Positions 45,748-53,384 of a DNA stretch of 57,757 bases are shown here, in pieces (position 1 is the stretch's first letter; each line of letters starts with the position of its first letter). The position numbers and the translations under genes are program-made. The notes below the pieces were generated by a model that had not been told where the DNA came from, ran no database searches, and was given only the letters and a program-made list of their open reading frames with translations. The stretch lies in the NCBI GenBank assembly GCA_027486935.1, contig JAIXOF010000116.1, positions 1 through 57,757 of the forward strand, read 5' to 3'. Origin of the DNA: Cyanobium sp. C1_MAG_00004. Lineage in GTDB: Bacteria > Cyanobacteriota > Cyanobacteriia > PCC-6307 > Cyanobiaceae.

Positions 45748-46260
45748 ATGGCCATGGTTTGGCGCTGGCGCCCATTGCGGCGGATGTTCACGGTTCTGGC
45801 CGTGGCTGCCATGGTTCTGGTCACCGGCATTGGCCGGGCAGCCCCGGCCTCGGCGGCCGTCGATGTGGCCAAACAGGTGTTGATCGGAGCCGACTACAGC
45901 CAGCAGGATCTGCGGGGTGCCACCTTCAGCCTGACCAACCTGCGGGAAGCGACCTTTAGAGGCTCAGATCTGCAGGGGGCGAGCCTGTTTGGCGCCAAGC
46001 TCCAGGATGCCGACCTGCGTGACACGAATCTGCGGGAGGCCACCCTGGATTCGGCTGTGCTGAGCGGAACCGATCTGCGCAATGCCGTGTTGGAGGACGC
46101 CTTTGCCTTCAACACCAAATTCACGGACGTGCTGATCGACGGTGCCGACTTCACCAACGTGCCCTTTCGTTCCGATGCCCTCAAGACCCTGTGCGCGTCA
46201 GCGCAGGGAACGAATCCTGTGACTGGGCGCCACACCCGCGACACCCTGGGGTGCCCCTGA
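45748..46260 (+). CDS. Secreted pentapeptide-repeat protein
   Basis: This 170-aa protein has a basic N-terminus and signal sequence (hydrophobic near residues 15-30, ending in AAPASAAV) followed by about fourteen A(D/N)Lxx-type pentapeptides (residues 50-130). These form a right-handed quadrilateral beta-helix. A short tail contains two Cys. The signal suggests a thylakoid-lumen or periplasmic location, as for related cyanobacterial lumenal pentapeptide proteins of unknown role. ATG 45748 and 45754 are both usable. Confidence 0.85.
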   Translation: MAMVWRWRPLRRMFTVLAVAAMVLVTGIGRAAPASAAVDVAKQVLIGADYSQQDLRGATFSLTNLREATFRGSDLQGASLFGAKLQDADLRDTNLREATLDSAVLSGTDLRNAVLEDAFAFNTKFTDVLIDGADFTNVPFRSDALKTLCASAQGTNPVTGRHTRDTLGCP

Positions 46261-46261
46261 G

Positions 46262-46692
46262 GTGGCCTTCGACGCACGCAGCCGCGAGCGGCTCGAACAA
46301 CTGGGCCGCCAGCTGCCCCAGCCCCTGCCCCAGCCCGATGCGGGCAGCACCCGTGCCGGCTCGTCAAAAGGACAGGGCGGCAGAAGCCACCGCCTCGAAA
46401 CCGAAACGGACCCCCAGGCCCTGTTCCGCGAGCTGATGCAGGCCAGTCCCGACGGCACCGTGCCGCCCCACCTGCTGCAGCGCCTGCGGGACGTGGAACA
46501 ACAGAAGCCACCCCTCAATGGGCAGGGCCCCTTTGCCACCACGGCATCGGCATCGGCACCGGCTTCATCGAAAACGGCACCGAAAAGGGTTTCATCACCG
46601 TCGACCAGGGACAGGGACCGGGCCCGCCCCAGCCGCGATCAGGATCCGCTCTATGTGAGTTTCGAGCAGATGCTGCTCGAGGACGAGAACCT

Positions 46693-46696
<4 letters not shown>
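46262..46696 (+). CDS. Hypothetical protein with disordered middle
   Basis: This 144-aa protein has an N-terminal helix (about residues 1-20), a Ser/Pro/Ala-rich low-complexity middle and a C-terminal acidic helix (YVSFEQMLLEDENL). I do not recognise it. The GTG at 46262 is 1 bp after the pentapeptide stop, and its stop overlaps the next gene as GTGA, so three genes are coupled. Confidence 0.65.
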
Positions 46697-48077
<1,381 letters not shown>

Positions 48078-48112
48078 AGCTGCTGCCTGTCCCAGGCCAC
48101 CCGTACTCAAGT

Positions 48113-48142
48113 CTATACAGGGCTATATAAGGCTATAAAATG
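48113..48142 (+). repeat. 10-bp periodic CTATA repeats upstream of the PilZ gene
   Basis: Three 10-bp units start with CTATA (CTATACAGGG, CTATATAAGG, CTATAAAATG) in the gap/pilZ spacer. They are AT-rich and include TATAAA/TATAAAAT, good -10-like sequences. They lie 24-53 bp upstream of the PilZ GTG start and may be a promoter or a binding array with helical phasing. Confidence 0.7.
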
Positions 48143-48165
48143 GAAGCTCCATGGCCTGATTCACC

Positions 48166-48534
48166 GTGCGTGCGCAGGAACTCGCGGCTTTCCGCTGGGC
48201 CCTGCGCCGGCAAAAGGGACTTGTCCCTGTCAATGACAGACGCAAAGAACCCCGTTACCTCCCAATTGGCCCCATGGCCAGAGCCAGGGTGAAACTTACA
48301 GGATCAGCAGATCTAATCGATGCCGATGTAATCGATGTGAGCTTCAGCGGGCTGAGAGTGGCTGTGCATCCCAATCTGAAACCCGAGCAGGGCACAACCT
48401 GCAAGATTCAGCTGACAACAGACGGAAGCCAAACTCTGCTTTTGGAAGGAGAGATTCGCTGGACGGAACAACATCCACTCATCAGTGTATTTGGCGTCCT
48501 CCTGGAACCGGGAACCAGCAAACTATCTCCATAG
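48166..48534 (+). CDS. PilZ-domain protein
   Basis: This 122-aa protein has one PilZ domain (about residues 23-115) with both c-di-GMP-binding motifs: RxxxR in NDRRKEPRY (near residue 25) and (D/N)xSxxG in IDVSFSGLRV (near residue 60). It would bind cyclic di-GMP and relay it to motility, envelope or transcription targets. The start is GTG at 48166. It has no neighbour that reveals a target, and no GGDEF/EAL protein is in the window. It lies next to the low-coding stretch. Confidence 0.85.
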   Translation: MRAQELAAFRWALRRQKGLVPVNDRRKEPRYLPIGPMARARVKLTGSADLIDADVIDVSFSGLRVAVHPNLKPEQGTTCKIQLTTDGSQTLLLEGEIRWTEQHPLISVFGVLLEPGTSKLSP

Positions 48535-48930
48535 ATCCACGATGAATACAGACGCAATCATTGGCAAGAATTGGGGACTGGCGCATCAGCCCTTTTCTGT
48601 CTAAGTGTGCTGTTGCTTACGCCCAGCGGCTTGCTGGCGGCGGCCAGGGAGGTTGGACGATCGGTCGGGACCCTCAATATCGCCTTGAGAATGACACGAT
48701 CAGGGCCAGTCCCAGCCCCTTGACTCGCTTTTCTTTTGAGCTGATCTAGGTTGCGAATGTCAAGTAGACCCTTGCCATACAGAGCCGTCCCATACAGAGC
48801 CTGGCCATCTCAACCCTGGCCATGTAGAGAATCACCCTTTGATACGGCGCTGCAGATCGCAGGCGAATGCGGTGAGCGTTGATCCGGCAACTGACCAGCA
48901 GTGCTGGGATAGGTCATTCGTCAACGCCCC
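48535..48930. other. Noncoding stretch with 15-bp tandem repeats
   Basis: This 396-bp segment lacks a convincing gene. A 62-aa TTG-initiated frame at 48561-48749 has no recognisable features. The segment holds four 15-bp tandem units at 48775-48834 (see the separate entry) and is less GC-rich than its flanks. Confidence 0.6.
48775..48834. repeat. Four 15-bp tandem repeats (CCATACAGAGCC type)
   Basis: Units begin at 48775, 48790, 48805 and 48820. The first two share CCATACAGAGCC exactly. The third is CCATCTCAACCC and the fourth CCATGTAGAGAA. The exact 15-bp spacing, the noncoding location and the nearby DnaA boxes make it iteron-like. No function is proven. Confidence 0.85.
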
Positions 48931-49122
48931 ATGGCTGCCGTGCCGATCACCAAAGGCTGCTACGACAGCCGGGTTGCAGAACTCAGGCGTCAACTTGGTC
49001 TGATGCAGCAGCAGTGCCGCAACGGTGGGCTATCAGAGGAGCTGGAAGACCTTCTGCAGCAGCAGATACGCTGTGCCCATGCCTATCTGTGGGCCCTCTA
49101 CGCCGAGATCGAAGAGGACTGA
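48931..49122 (+). CDS. Small helical protein
   Basis: This 63-aa frame encodes a mostly helical protein with Gln/Leu/Arg-rich heptads (about residues 12-45) and an acidic end (YAEIEED). Its composition is that of a real soluble protein, and ATG at 48931 is a good start, but no Shine-Dalgarno is obvious. I do not recognise it. It is isolated between two noncoding segments. Confidence 0.5.
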   Translation: MAAVPITKGCYDSRVAELRRQLGLMQQQCRNGGLSEELEDLLQQQIRCAHAYLWALYAEIEED

Positions 49123-49150
49123 GACCGATCAGATCTGCTGAAGCCTTGAG

Positions 49151-49258
49151 TTTTCCACACGACGCCCTTCTTTTCCCCAGGGTCGGCTGCTTTTTTCCAC
49201 ATGCTCAAGATGCATACCACCTGCATGCCTTTGGTCTGAAGGGCCAACCTGTGGAAAG
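49151..49258. other. Cluster of DnaA boxes
   Basis: Two perfect cyanobacterial-type DnaA boxes TTTTCCACA are at 49151-49159 and 49193-49201. A one-mismatch box TTTTCCCCA is at 49171-49179. A reverse-strand CTTTCCACA is at 49250-49258. Four boxes in 108 bp lie in the 346-bp gene-free segment 49123-49468. No dnaA or dnaN is near, so this may be a replication origin, a DnaA titration locus or a DnaA-regulated promoter. Confidence 0.6.
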
Positions 49259-49468
49259 AAGCGTGTGACTTGACAGCATCCCGAAAAGTTACCGCAGGCC
49301 ACAGATTGGCTGCTCACCAGCTCAAGGACGCCGATTGCAAGTGCATTCTCAGTTGGAGTCCACTCGAGACCATGGCCAGGAACTGACCTTTGACGATCCG
49401 CGATTGCTATGGCGTGATGGATCTCTCAATGCAGGTCAGCCCGACCTGAAGCTGGGATCGATCCGACC

Positions 49469-49801
49469 ATGGGTAGCCAGACCTGTGACAGCCAACAGGA
49501 GAGACTGCCCCTCGGCAGCACGGCTGCAGCCGCGAGCTGTGGTGCACAACCGCTAGCTGGACATGGACCAGCCCTGAGCGTGGTCCACGCCTGCGGAATC
49601 ACGGATGCCTTCGAGGTGATCAGGGTGGTGCGCGCCAACCAGGCCGTTCTGCTCAACTGCAGTCAGCTCACCAGCAGGCTGGGCAGCCGCCTAATCGACA
49701 TCTGCAGCGGTGGGGTCTGCGCGATGGATGGCCAGGTCCATCGCATCAGTTCCGATCTGGTCCTGTTTGCCCCGGCTCTGACACGGGTGGCGTGCGCCTG
49801 A
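49469..49801 (+). CDS. Short SepF-like (DUF552) protein
   Basis: Residues ~36-110 of this 110-aa product match the C-terminal domain of SepF/YlmF, the FtsZ-binding division protein. The matching parts are a VV-strand start (ALSVVHACG), the middle VLLNCSQLTSRLGSRLIDICSG, and the SGGVCAMDGQVHRISSDLVLFAP end, which parallels SGxVYAxxG and the final FLFTP strand of SepF. The N-terminal ~35 residues do not resemble the amphipathic membrane helix of SepF. Typical SepF is 150-200 aa, so this is a shortened paralogue. It is convergent with the ArsR gene 10 bp away. Confidence 0.7.
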   Translation: MGSQTCDSQQERLPLGSTAAAASCGAQPLAGHGPALSVVHACGITDAFEVIRVVRANQAVLLNCSQLTSRLGSRLIDICSGGVCAMDGQVHRISSDLVLFAPALTRVACA

Positions 49802-49811
49802 GGGCGTGAAC

Positions 49812-50150
49812 TCAGACGGACTGCAGCTCGGCCAACTGGGCCTGCAACCGTTGACGCAACCGGTTCTGCACCAGCTCGCAGAGATCATCAACCAGGGTGT
49901 CATCGACCCTGTAGATCAGGCGCACGCCATCACGCTCGCAGCGGACCAGTCCAGCCCGTTGCAGCTGGCCCAGCTGGCGGCTGATGTGGGATTGGCTGAA
50001 TCCGGTCGATTCGATCAGTGTTGCCACATCGCAGGGCCCCTGCTTCAGTTCGCAGAGGAGCTGCAACCGGGCCGGTTCGCTGAGCAATCGAAAGAACTGA
50101 CTGAGTTCCTCCAGCAGCTGGGGGCCAGGGACGAAGGAGGACACGACCAC
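49812..50150 (-). CDS. ArsR-family transcriptional repressor
   Basis: This 112-aa winged-helix regulator has the ArsR fold: LLSEPARLQLLCELKQGPCDV (alpha2-alpha3), the recognition helix SQSHISRQLGQLQRAGLV and the beta-wing CERDGVRLIYRV. Cys33, Cys40, Cys71 and Cys91 are present. The ELCVC arsenic-binding motif is absent. Cys33 and Cys91 sit where the persulfide-sensing pair of SqrR/BigR lies (alpha2 and alpha5), though spacing is shorter (58 against 66 residues). The start is GTG at 50150. It is divergent from the persulfide dioxygenase operon, the classic arrangement for its regulator. Confidence 0.88.
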   Translation of the reverse strand: MVVSSFVPGPQLLEELSQFFRLLSEPARLQLLCELKQGPCDVATLIESTGFSQSHISRQLGQLQRAGLVRCERDGVRLIYRVDDTLVDDLCELVQNRLRQRLQAQLAELQSV

Positions 50151-50168
50151 CGTTATGACAGCAAAAGC

Positions 50169-50196
50169 ATTATGGACTAGGACTGTCTAGCCACAA
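50169..50196 (-). promoter_or_regulatory. Putative promoter of the ArsR gene
   Basis: On the minus strand, TTGTGG (at 50191-50196) and CATAAT (at 50169-50174) form a -35/-10 pair with a 16-bp spacer, placing the start about 15-20 bp upstream of the GTG at 50150. The -10 shares the GCATTATG word with the operator at the far end of the intergenic region. Confidence 0.5.
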
Positions 50197-50329
50197 CGTT
50201 TGAAGCCCAGCTGTGGGCAGCCCCCCTTCAAACCCTGGCCTCCGGGATCAACGCTGTGGCAAATCCGACTGGGCCCAGGGCCAGGGCGAGAGCGCGGTGA
50301 TCCAGGTGATAGCCAGAAAACCCTGAGAA

Positions 50330-50359
50330 TTGCTCCTACCCGCATTATGCGTGTATGGT
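50330..50359 (+). promoter_or_regulatory. Persulfide operon promoter with palindromic operator
   Basis: A -35-like TTGCTC (50330-50335) and -10-like TATGGT (50354-50359) are 18 bp apart. Almost filling the spacer is a 17-bp inverted repeat, 50338-50354, with core CGCAT-T-ATGCG (perfect arms) and outer matches giving 7 of 8 bases per arm. Repressors of the ArsR type commonly bind such spacer palindromes. The ATG of the first gene is 25 bp downstream. Confidence 0.6.
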
Positions 50360-50383
50360 CATATCAGTTCGCTTCTGGTCGTC

Positions 50384-51502
50384 ATGGTCCCTGCGGCATC
50401 AGCGTTGCTTGCGGCCGCCGCCGGTGGTTCGGCCCTGTTGTTCCGGCAGCTGTTTGACGCGGAGACCGGAACGTTCACCTACCTGCTGGTGGATGTGCCG
50501 ACCCATCAGGGGGTGCTGATCGATCCGGTGTTCGAACAGCACAGCCGCGATCTGTCCTTGATCCAGGAGCTCGGGGTTGCTCTGATCAGCAGCCTGGACA
50601 CCCACGCCCATGCCGACCATGTGACCGGCAGCTGGCTGATGCATCAGGCCACCGGTTGCGGCATCGGCCTAGCGGCCGTCGCCCGGGCCGAGAACGTGAC
50701 CCTGCCCCTGCAACACGGCGACAAGGTCACGTTCGGCACCCGGCATCTGGGCGTGCGAGCCACACCAGGTCACACCGATGGCTGCCTGAGCTATGTGCTC
50801 GATGACCAGAGCATGGCCTTCACCGGTGACGCGCTGCTGGTGCGGGGCTGTGGGCGCTGCGATTTTCAGCAGGGCAACGCTGGAACGCTGTTTCGCTCGA
50901 TCAGCGAACAGATCCTGTCGCTGCCTGAGCGGTGCCTGTTGTATCCCGGGCACGATTACACCGGCCGGATGGTGACTTCGGTCGCCGAAGAACGGCTGTA
51001 CAACGCACGCCTGGGGGGGCAGGCCAGAGAACGGGACTTTGTGGGCTTCCTGGAGAACATGAAGTTGCCCCATCCCCACCGGATCGCCCAGGCGCTGCCG
51101 GCCAACCTGCGCTCTGGGCGTCCCAGGGACGAAGCCGCCATGGCCCCGGCCTGGGCACCGATCCAGCGCAGCTATGCCGGCCTGCCGGAACTGGCGCCGG
51201 CCTGGGTGGCCGAACACCGCGACGAGCTGACCTTGCTGGATGTGCGATCCCGCGAGGAATTCAACGGTCCCGACGGACGGGTGGCGGGCAGCCTGCTGAT
51301 TCCGCTGCCTGAACTGGAACAGCGGCTGCAAGAGATCCCAGCTGAACGGCCCGTGGTGGTGCTCTGCCACGCAGGCAGCCGCTCGGCTCTGGCCACCCAG
51401 CAACTGATGAAGGGCGGCGTTGCCCAGGTCGCCAACCTCCGGGGCGGTCTCAGTCGCTGGAGTGACGAGGGCTTCCCGATGGAGGGCGAAGGTCCCCGCT
51501 GA
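50384..51502 (+). CDS. Persulfide dioxygenase-rhodanese fusion
   Basis: This 372-aa protein has an ETHE1/SDO-type metallo-beta-lactamase domain (residues ~18-260) and a C-terminal rhodanese domain. MBL residues include THAHADH (73-79), TPGHTDG, FTGDALL and YPGHDY, consistent with a mononuclear iron persulfide dioxygenase that turns glutathione persulfide into sulfite. The rhodanese loop CHAGSRS has catalytic Cys328. Fused enzymes of this kind (PRF type) also pass sulfane sulfur from thiosulfate or GSSH. The ATG at 50384 lacks a strong ribosome site. It opens the operon under the ArsR promoter. Confidence 0.92.
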   Translation: MVPAASALLAAAAGGSALLFRQLFDAETGTFTYLLVDVPTHQGVLIDPVFEQHSRDLSLIQELGVALISSLDTHAHADHVTGSWLMHQATGCGIGLAAVARAENVTLPLQHGDKVTFGTRHLGVRATPGHTDGCLSYVLDDQSMAFTGDALLVRGCGRCDFQQGNAGTLFRSISEQILSLPERCLLYPGHDYTGRMVTSVAEERLYNARLGGQARERDFVGFLENMKLPHPHRIAQALPANLRSGRPRDEAAMAPAWAPIQRSYAGLPELAPAWVAEHRDELTLLDVRSREEFNGPDGRVAGSLLIPLPELEQRLQEIPAERPVVVLCHAGSRSALATQQLMKGGVAQVANLRGGLSRWSDEGFPMEGEGPR

Positions 51503-51568
51503 TCGACCCGGGTTCCATCCACCACACAACTGACAACCCCAACCCCATCCCAGCCAACCCCATCAACC

Positions 51569-52105
51569 ATGACCAAAACCACCGCCCTGCGCCTCAGCCC
51601 CCATGAACTCGACGAGCAACGCCGGGGAGGTCGCATCACGATCATCGATGTGCGCGAGCCGATGGAATACGTCGGCGGTCACATCCCTGGCAGTCGCAAC
51701 ATCCCCCTGAACCACCTGGCCAAAGCACCCATGCCCGATGGCCCCCTGGTGCTGGTCTGCCAGAGCGGCGCCCGCAGCGAACGGGGCATCACCAGCCTGA
51801 TGGGCCGCGGGGTCTCCACCACCGGCGGCGGCCTTGCCGACCTCGAAGGCGGCCTGATCGCCTGGCAGGCGGCCCAGTTGCCGCTTGAGCGTCGCAAGGG
51901 TGCTCCCTTGCCCCTGATGCGTCAGGTGCAGATCGTGGCCGGCACCCTGGTGTTATCGGGCGTCCTCCTGAGCCAGTTGGTGGCGCCGGGCTGGATCTGG
52001 CTGAGCGGTTTCGTGGGCGCGGGCCTGATGTTCGCCGGCATCAGTGGGTTCTGCGGCATGGCCAGGCTGCTGGCGGCGATGCCCTGGAACCGGGTGACGG
52101 TGTGA
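51569..52105 (+). CDS. Membrane-anchored rhodanese with DUF2892
   Basis: This 178-aa protein has an N-terminal rhodanese domain with catalytic Cys64 in VCQSGARSE and IDVREPMEY, then a DUF2892-type two-helix membrane region (about residues 120-165). It would place sulfane sulfur carriers at the membrane, next to the TSUP exporter gene whose start overlaps its stop by 1 bp. It follows the fusion gene by 66 bp with no terminator between. Confidence 0.9.
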   Translation: MTKTTALRLSPHELDEQRRGGRITIIDVREPMEYVGGHIPGSRNIPLNHLAKAPMPDGPLVLVCQSGARSERGITSLMGRGVSTTGGGLADLEGGLIAWQAAQLPLERRKGAPLPLMRQVQIVAGTLVLSGVLLSQLVAPGWIWLSGFVGAGLMFAGISGFCGMARLLAAMPWNRVTV

Positions 52106-52971
52106 TGGTTTCCCCGATCTTGCTGCTGCTGGTAGCCGGTGGCGGGCTGATCGGCTTTCTGTTGGCGGTCCTGGGGGCCGGGGGCTCGATTCTGCTGCTG
52201 CCGCTGCTGGTGACCGGTGCCGGCCTGCCCACCCGCACCGCTGTACCGCTGTCGCTGATCATCGTGATGGTGCTGGCCATCGGCAACGCGGGCCCCTACC
52301 TGCGACGACGGCAGGTCGCGCCTGGACCTGCACTGATTCTGGGCATCCCTGCTCTGGCAGGCAGCTGGATCGGCGGCAGCCTGGTCAAAGCCGGCCTGGT
52401 ACCCGAGGTGGCCCAGCTGGCCATCTTCGCGGCAGCGGCCCTGGTCGCTTCGTGGCTGATGCTGCGCCGGGCCCGCGCTGGCGCCGACACGGCCCTGCCA
52501 TTGCAGGCTGTTCTGCGGTCTCCCGCCTCGCCCTTGCCCCTGGCCATGCAAGGCGTTCTGGTGGGTCTGCTGACCGGCATCGCCGGCGTGGGTGGTGGCT
52601 TTGCCATCGTGCCGGCCCTGGTGCTGCTGGCGGGGCTGCCGATGCAATTGGCCAGCGGCACCAGCCTGCTGCTGATCGCCCTCAACAGCCTGGTGGCGCT
52701 GCTGGCGCTGGGGCACTGGCCTGCGGACCAGCTGTCCCTGGTGCTGCCGCTGCTGATCGGCGGGGTGGCCGGTGCCGTGGTCGGTCAACGGCTCGCCCCC
52801 CACCTCAAGGACCGTCAATTGCGCCTTGGCTTTGCCGCCCTGCTGATCGGTTCAGCCCTGCTGACCGCAGGAGAGGCCTGGCGGCGCCAGAACGGCAACG
52901 TCCAGACGGCCACCTTCCACACCCCCACGACCCCCTCCAAACCACGGTCATCCCATGGGCAAGTCCTCTGA
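52105..52971 (+). CDS. TSUP (TauE/SafE) family sulfur-anion exporter
   Basis: This 288-aa membrane protein has about eight transmembrane helices and both TSUP signature repeats: GAGGSILLLPLLV near residue 25 and GVGGGFAIVPALVLL near residue 160. The family exports sulfite, sulfoacetate or thiosulfate-type anions. With the persulfide dioxygenase upstream, sulfite or thiosulfate export is the most likely role. The ATG at 52105 overlaps the rhodanese stop. The in-frame GTG at 52102 is an alternative. The last 17 bp overlap the DUF302 gene. Confidence 0.88.
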   Translation: MVSPILLLLVAGGGLIGFLLAVLGAGGSILLLPLLVTGAGLPTRTAVPLSLIIVMVLAIGNAGPYLRRRQVAPGPALILGIPALAGSWIGGSLVKAGLVPEVAQLAIFAAAALVASWLMLRRARAGADTALPLQAVLRSPASPLPLAMQGVLVGLLTGIAGVGGGFAIVPALVLLAGLPMQLASGTSLLLIALNSLVALLALGHWPADQLSLVLPLLIGGVAGAVVGQRLAPHLKDRQLRLGFAALLIGSALLTAGEAWRRQNGNVQTATFHTPTTPSKPRSSHGQVL

Positions 52972-53380
52972 AACCTCGCCACTGGTGGTGGTCGAGACCC
53001 CGCAACCCTTTGAAGAGGCCTGCCGCGCCCTTGAAGCCGCTATCCCGGCCCATGGGTTCGGCCTGCTGACCGTGCATGATCTGGGAGAGACACTGCGCCA
53101 CAAAGGCATCGCCTTCGCTGAGCACTGCCGGATCTATGAGGTGTGCGAACCCCAGCAGGCTGGCCGGGTGCTGGCAAGCCACATGGCCCTGAATGTGGCC
53201 CTGCCTTGCCGGCTGTCGGTCTACACCGAAGCCGGAGTGACAAGAATCGGCATGGTGAGCCCCGTGGCGATGCTGAGCGGCCTGAGCAGCGACCCTGGGC
53301 TGCAGTCGGTTGCCTCTGAGGTGGAGGCCACCACCCGGGCGATCATCGACATGGCCGCCACTGCCGGCAACCCTGCCTGA
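52955..53380 (+). CDS. DUF302 protein
   Basis: This 141-aa DUF302 protein has the family fold, with FEEACRALEAAIPAHGFGLLTVHDLGETL at the start and YEVCEPQQAGRVL and LPCRLSVY in the core. Two Cys (near residues 69 and 87) are noted, as in relatives found in persulfide and heavy-metal operons. The molecular role is unknown. Overlap with the TSUP gene and 4 bp to the reductase gene put it in the same operon. Confidence 0.85.
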   Translation: MGKSSETSPLVVVETPQPFEEACRALEAAIPAHGFGLLTVHDLGETLRHKGIAFAEHCRIYEVCEPQQAGRVLASHMALNVALPCRLSVYTEAGVTRIGMVSPVAMLSGLSSDPGLQSVASEVEATTRAIIDMAATAGNPA

Positions 53381-53384
53381 ACCG

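Noticed and set aside
48561-48749. 62-aa TTG-initiated frame
   Set aside because: No recognisable domain, poor start and no neighbour coupling. It could be a gene remnant but cannot be supported.
49123-49468. Calling the DnaA-box cluster the chromosomal oriC
   Set aside because: There is no dnaN or dnaA nearby, no clear AT-rich unwinding element, and the flanking housekeeping synteny is not the one usually found beside oriC in picocyanobacteria. It is reported only as a DnaA-box cluster.
49335-49556. 73-aa frame overlapping the SepF-like gene start
   Set aside because: It overlaps the better-supported SepF-like frame and shows no protein-like pattern.
50167-50174. GCATTATG near the ArsR start as a second full operator
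   Set aside because: Only one half-site matches. The other arm has four of seven bases, too weak to list as an operator.
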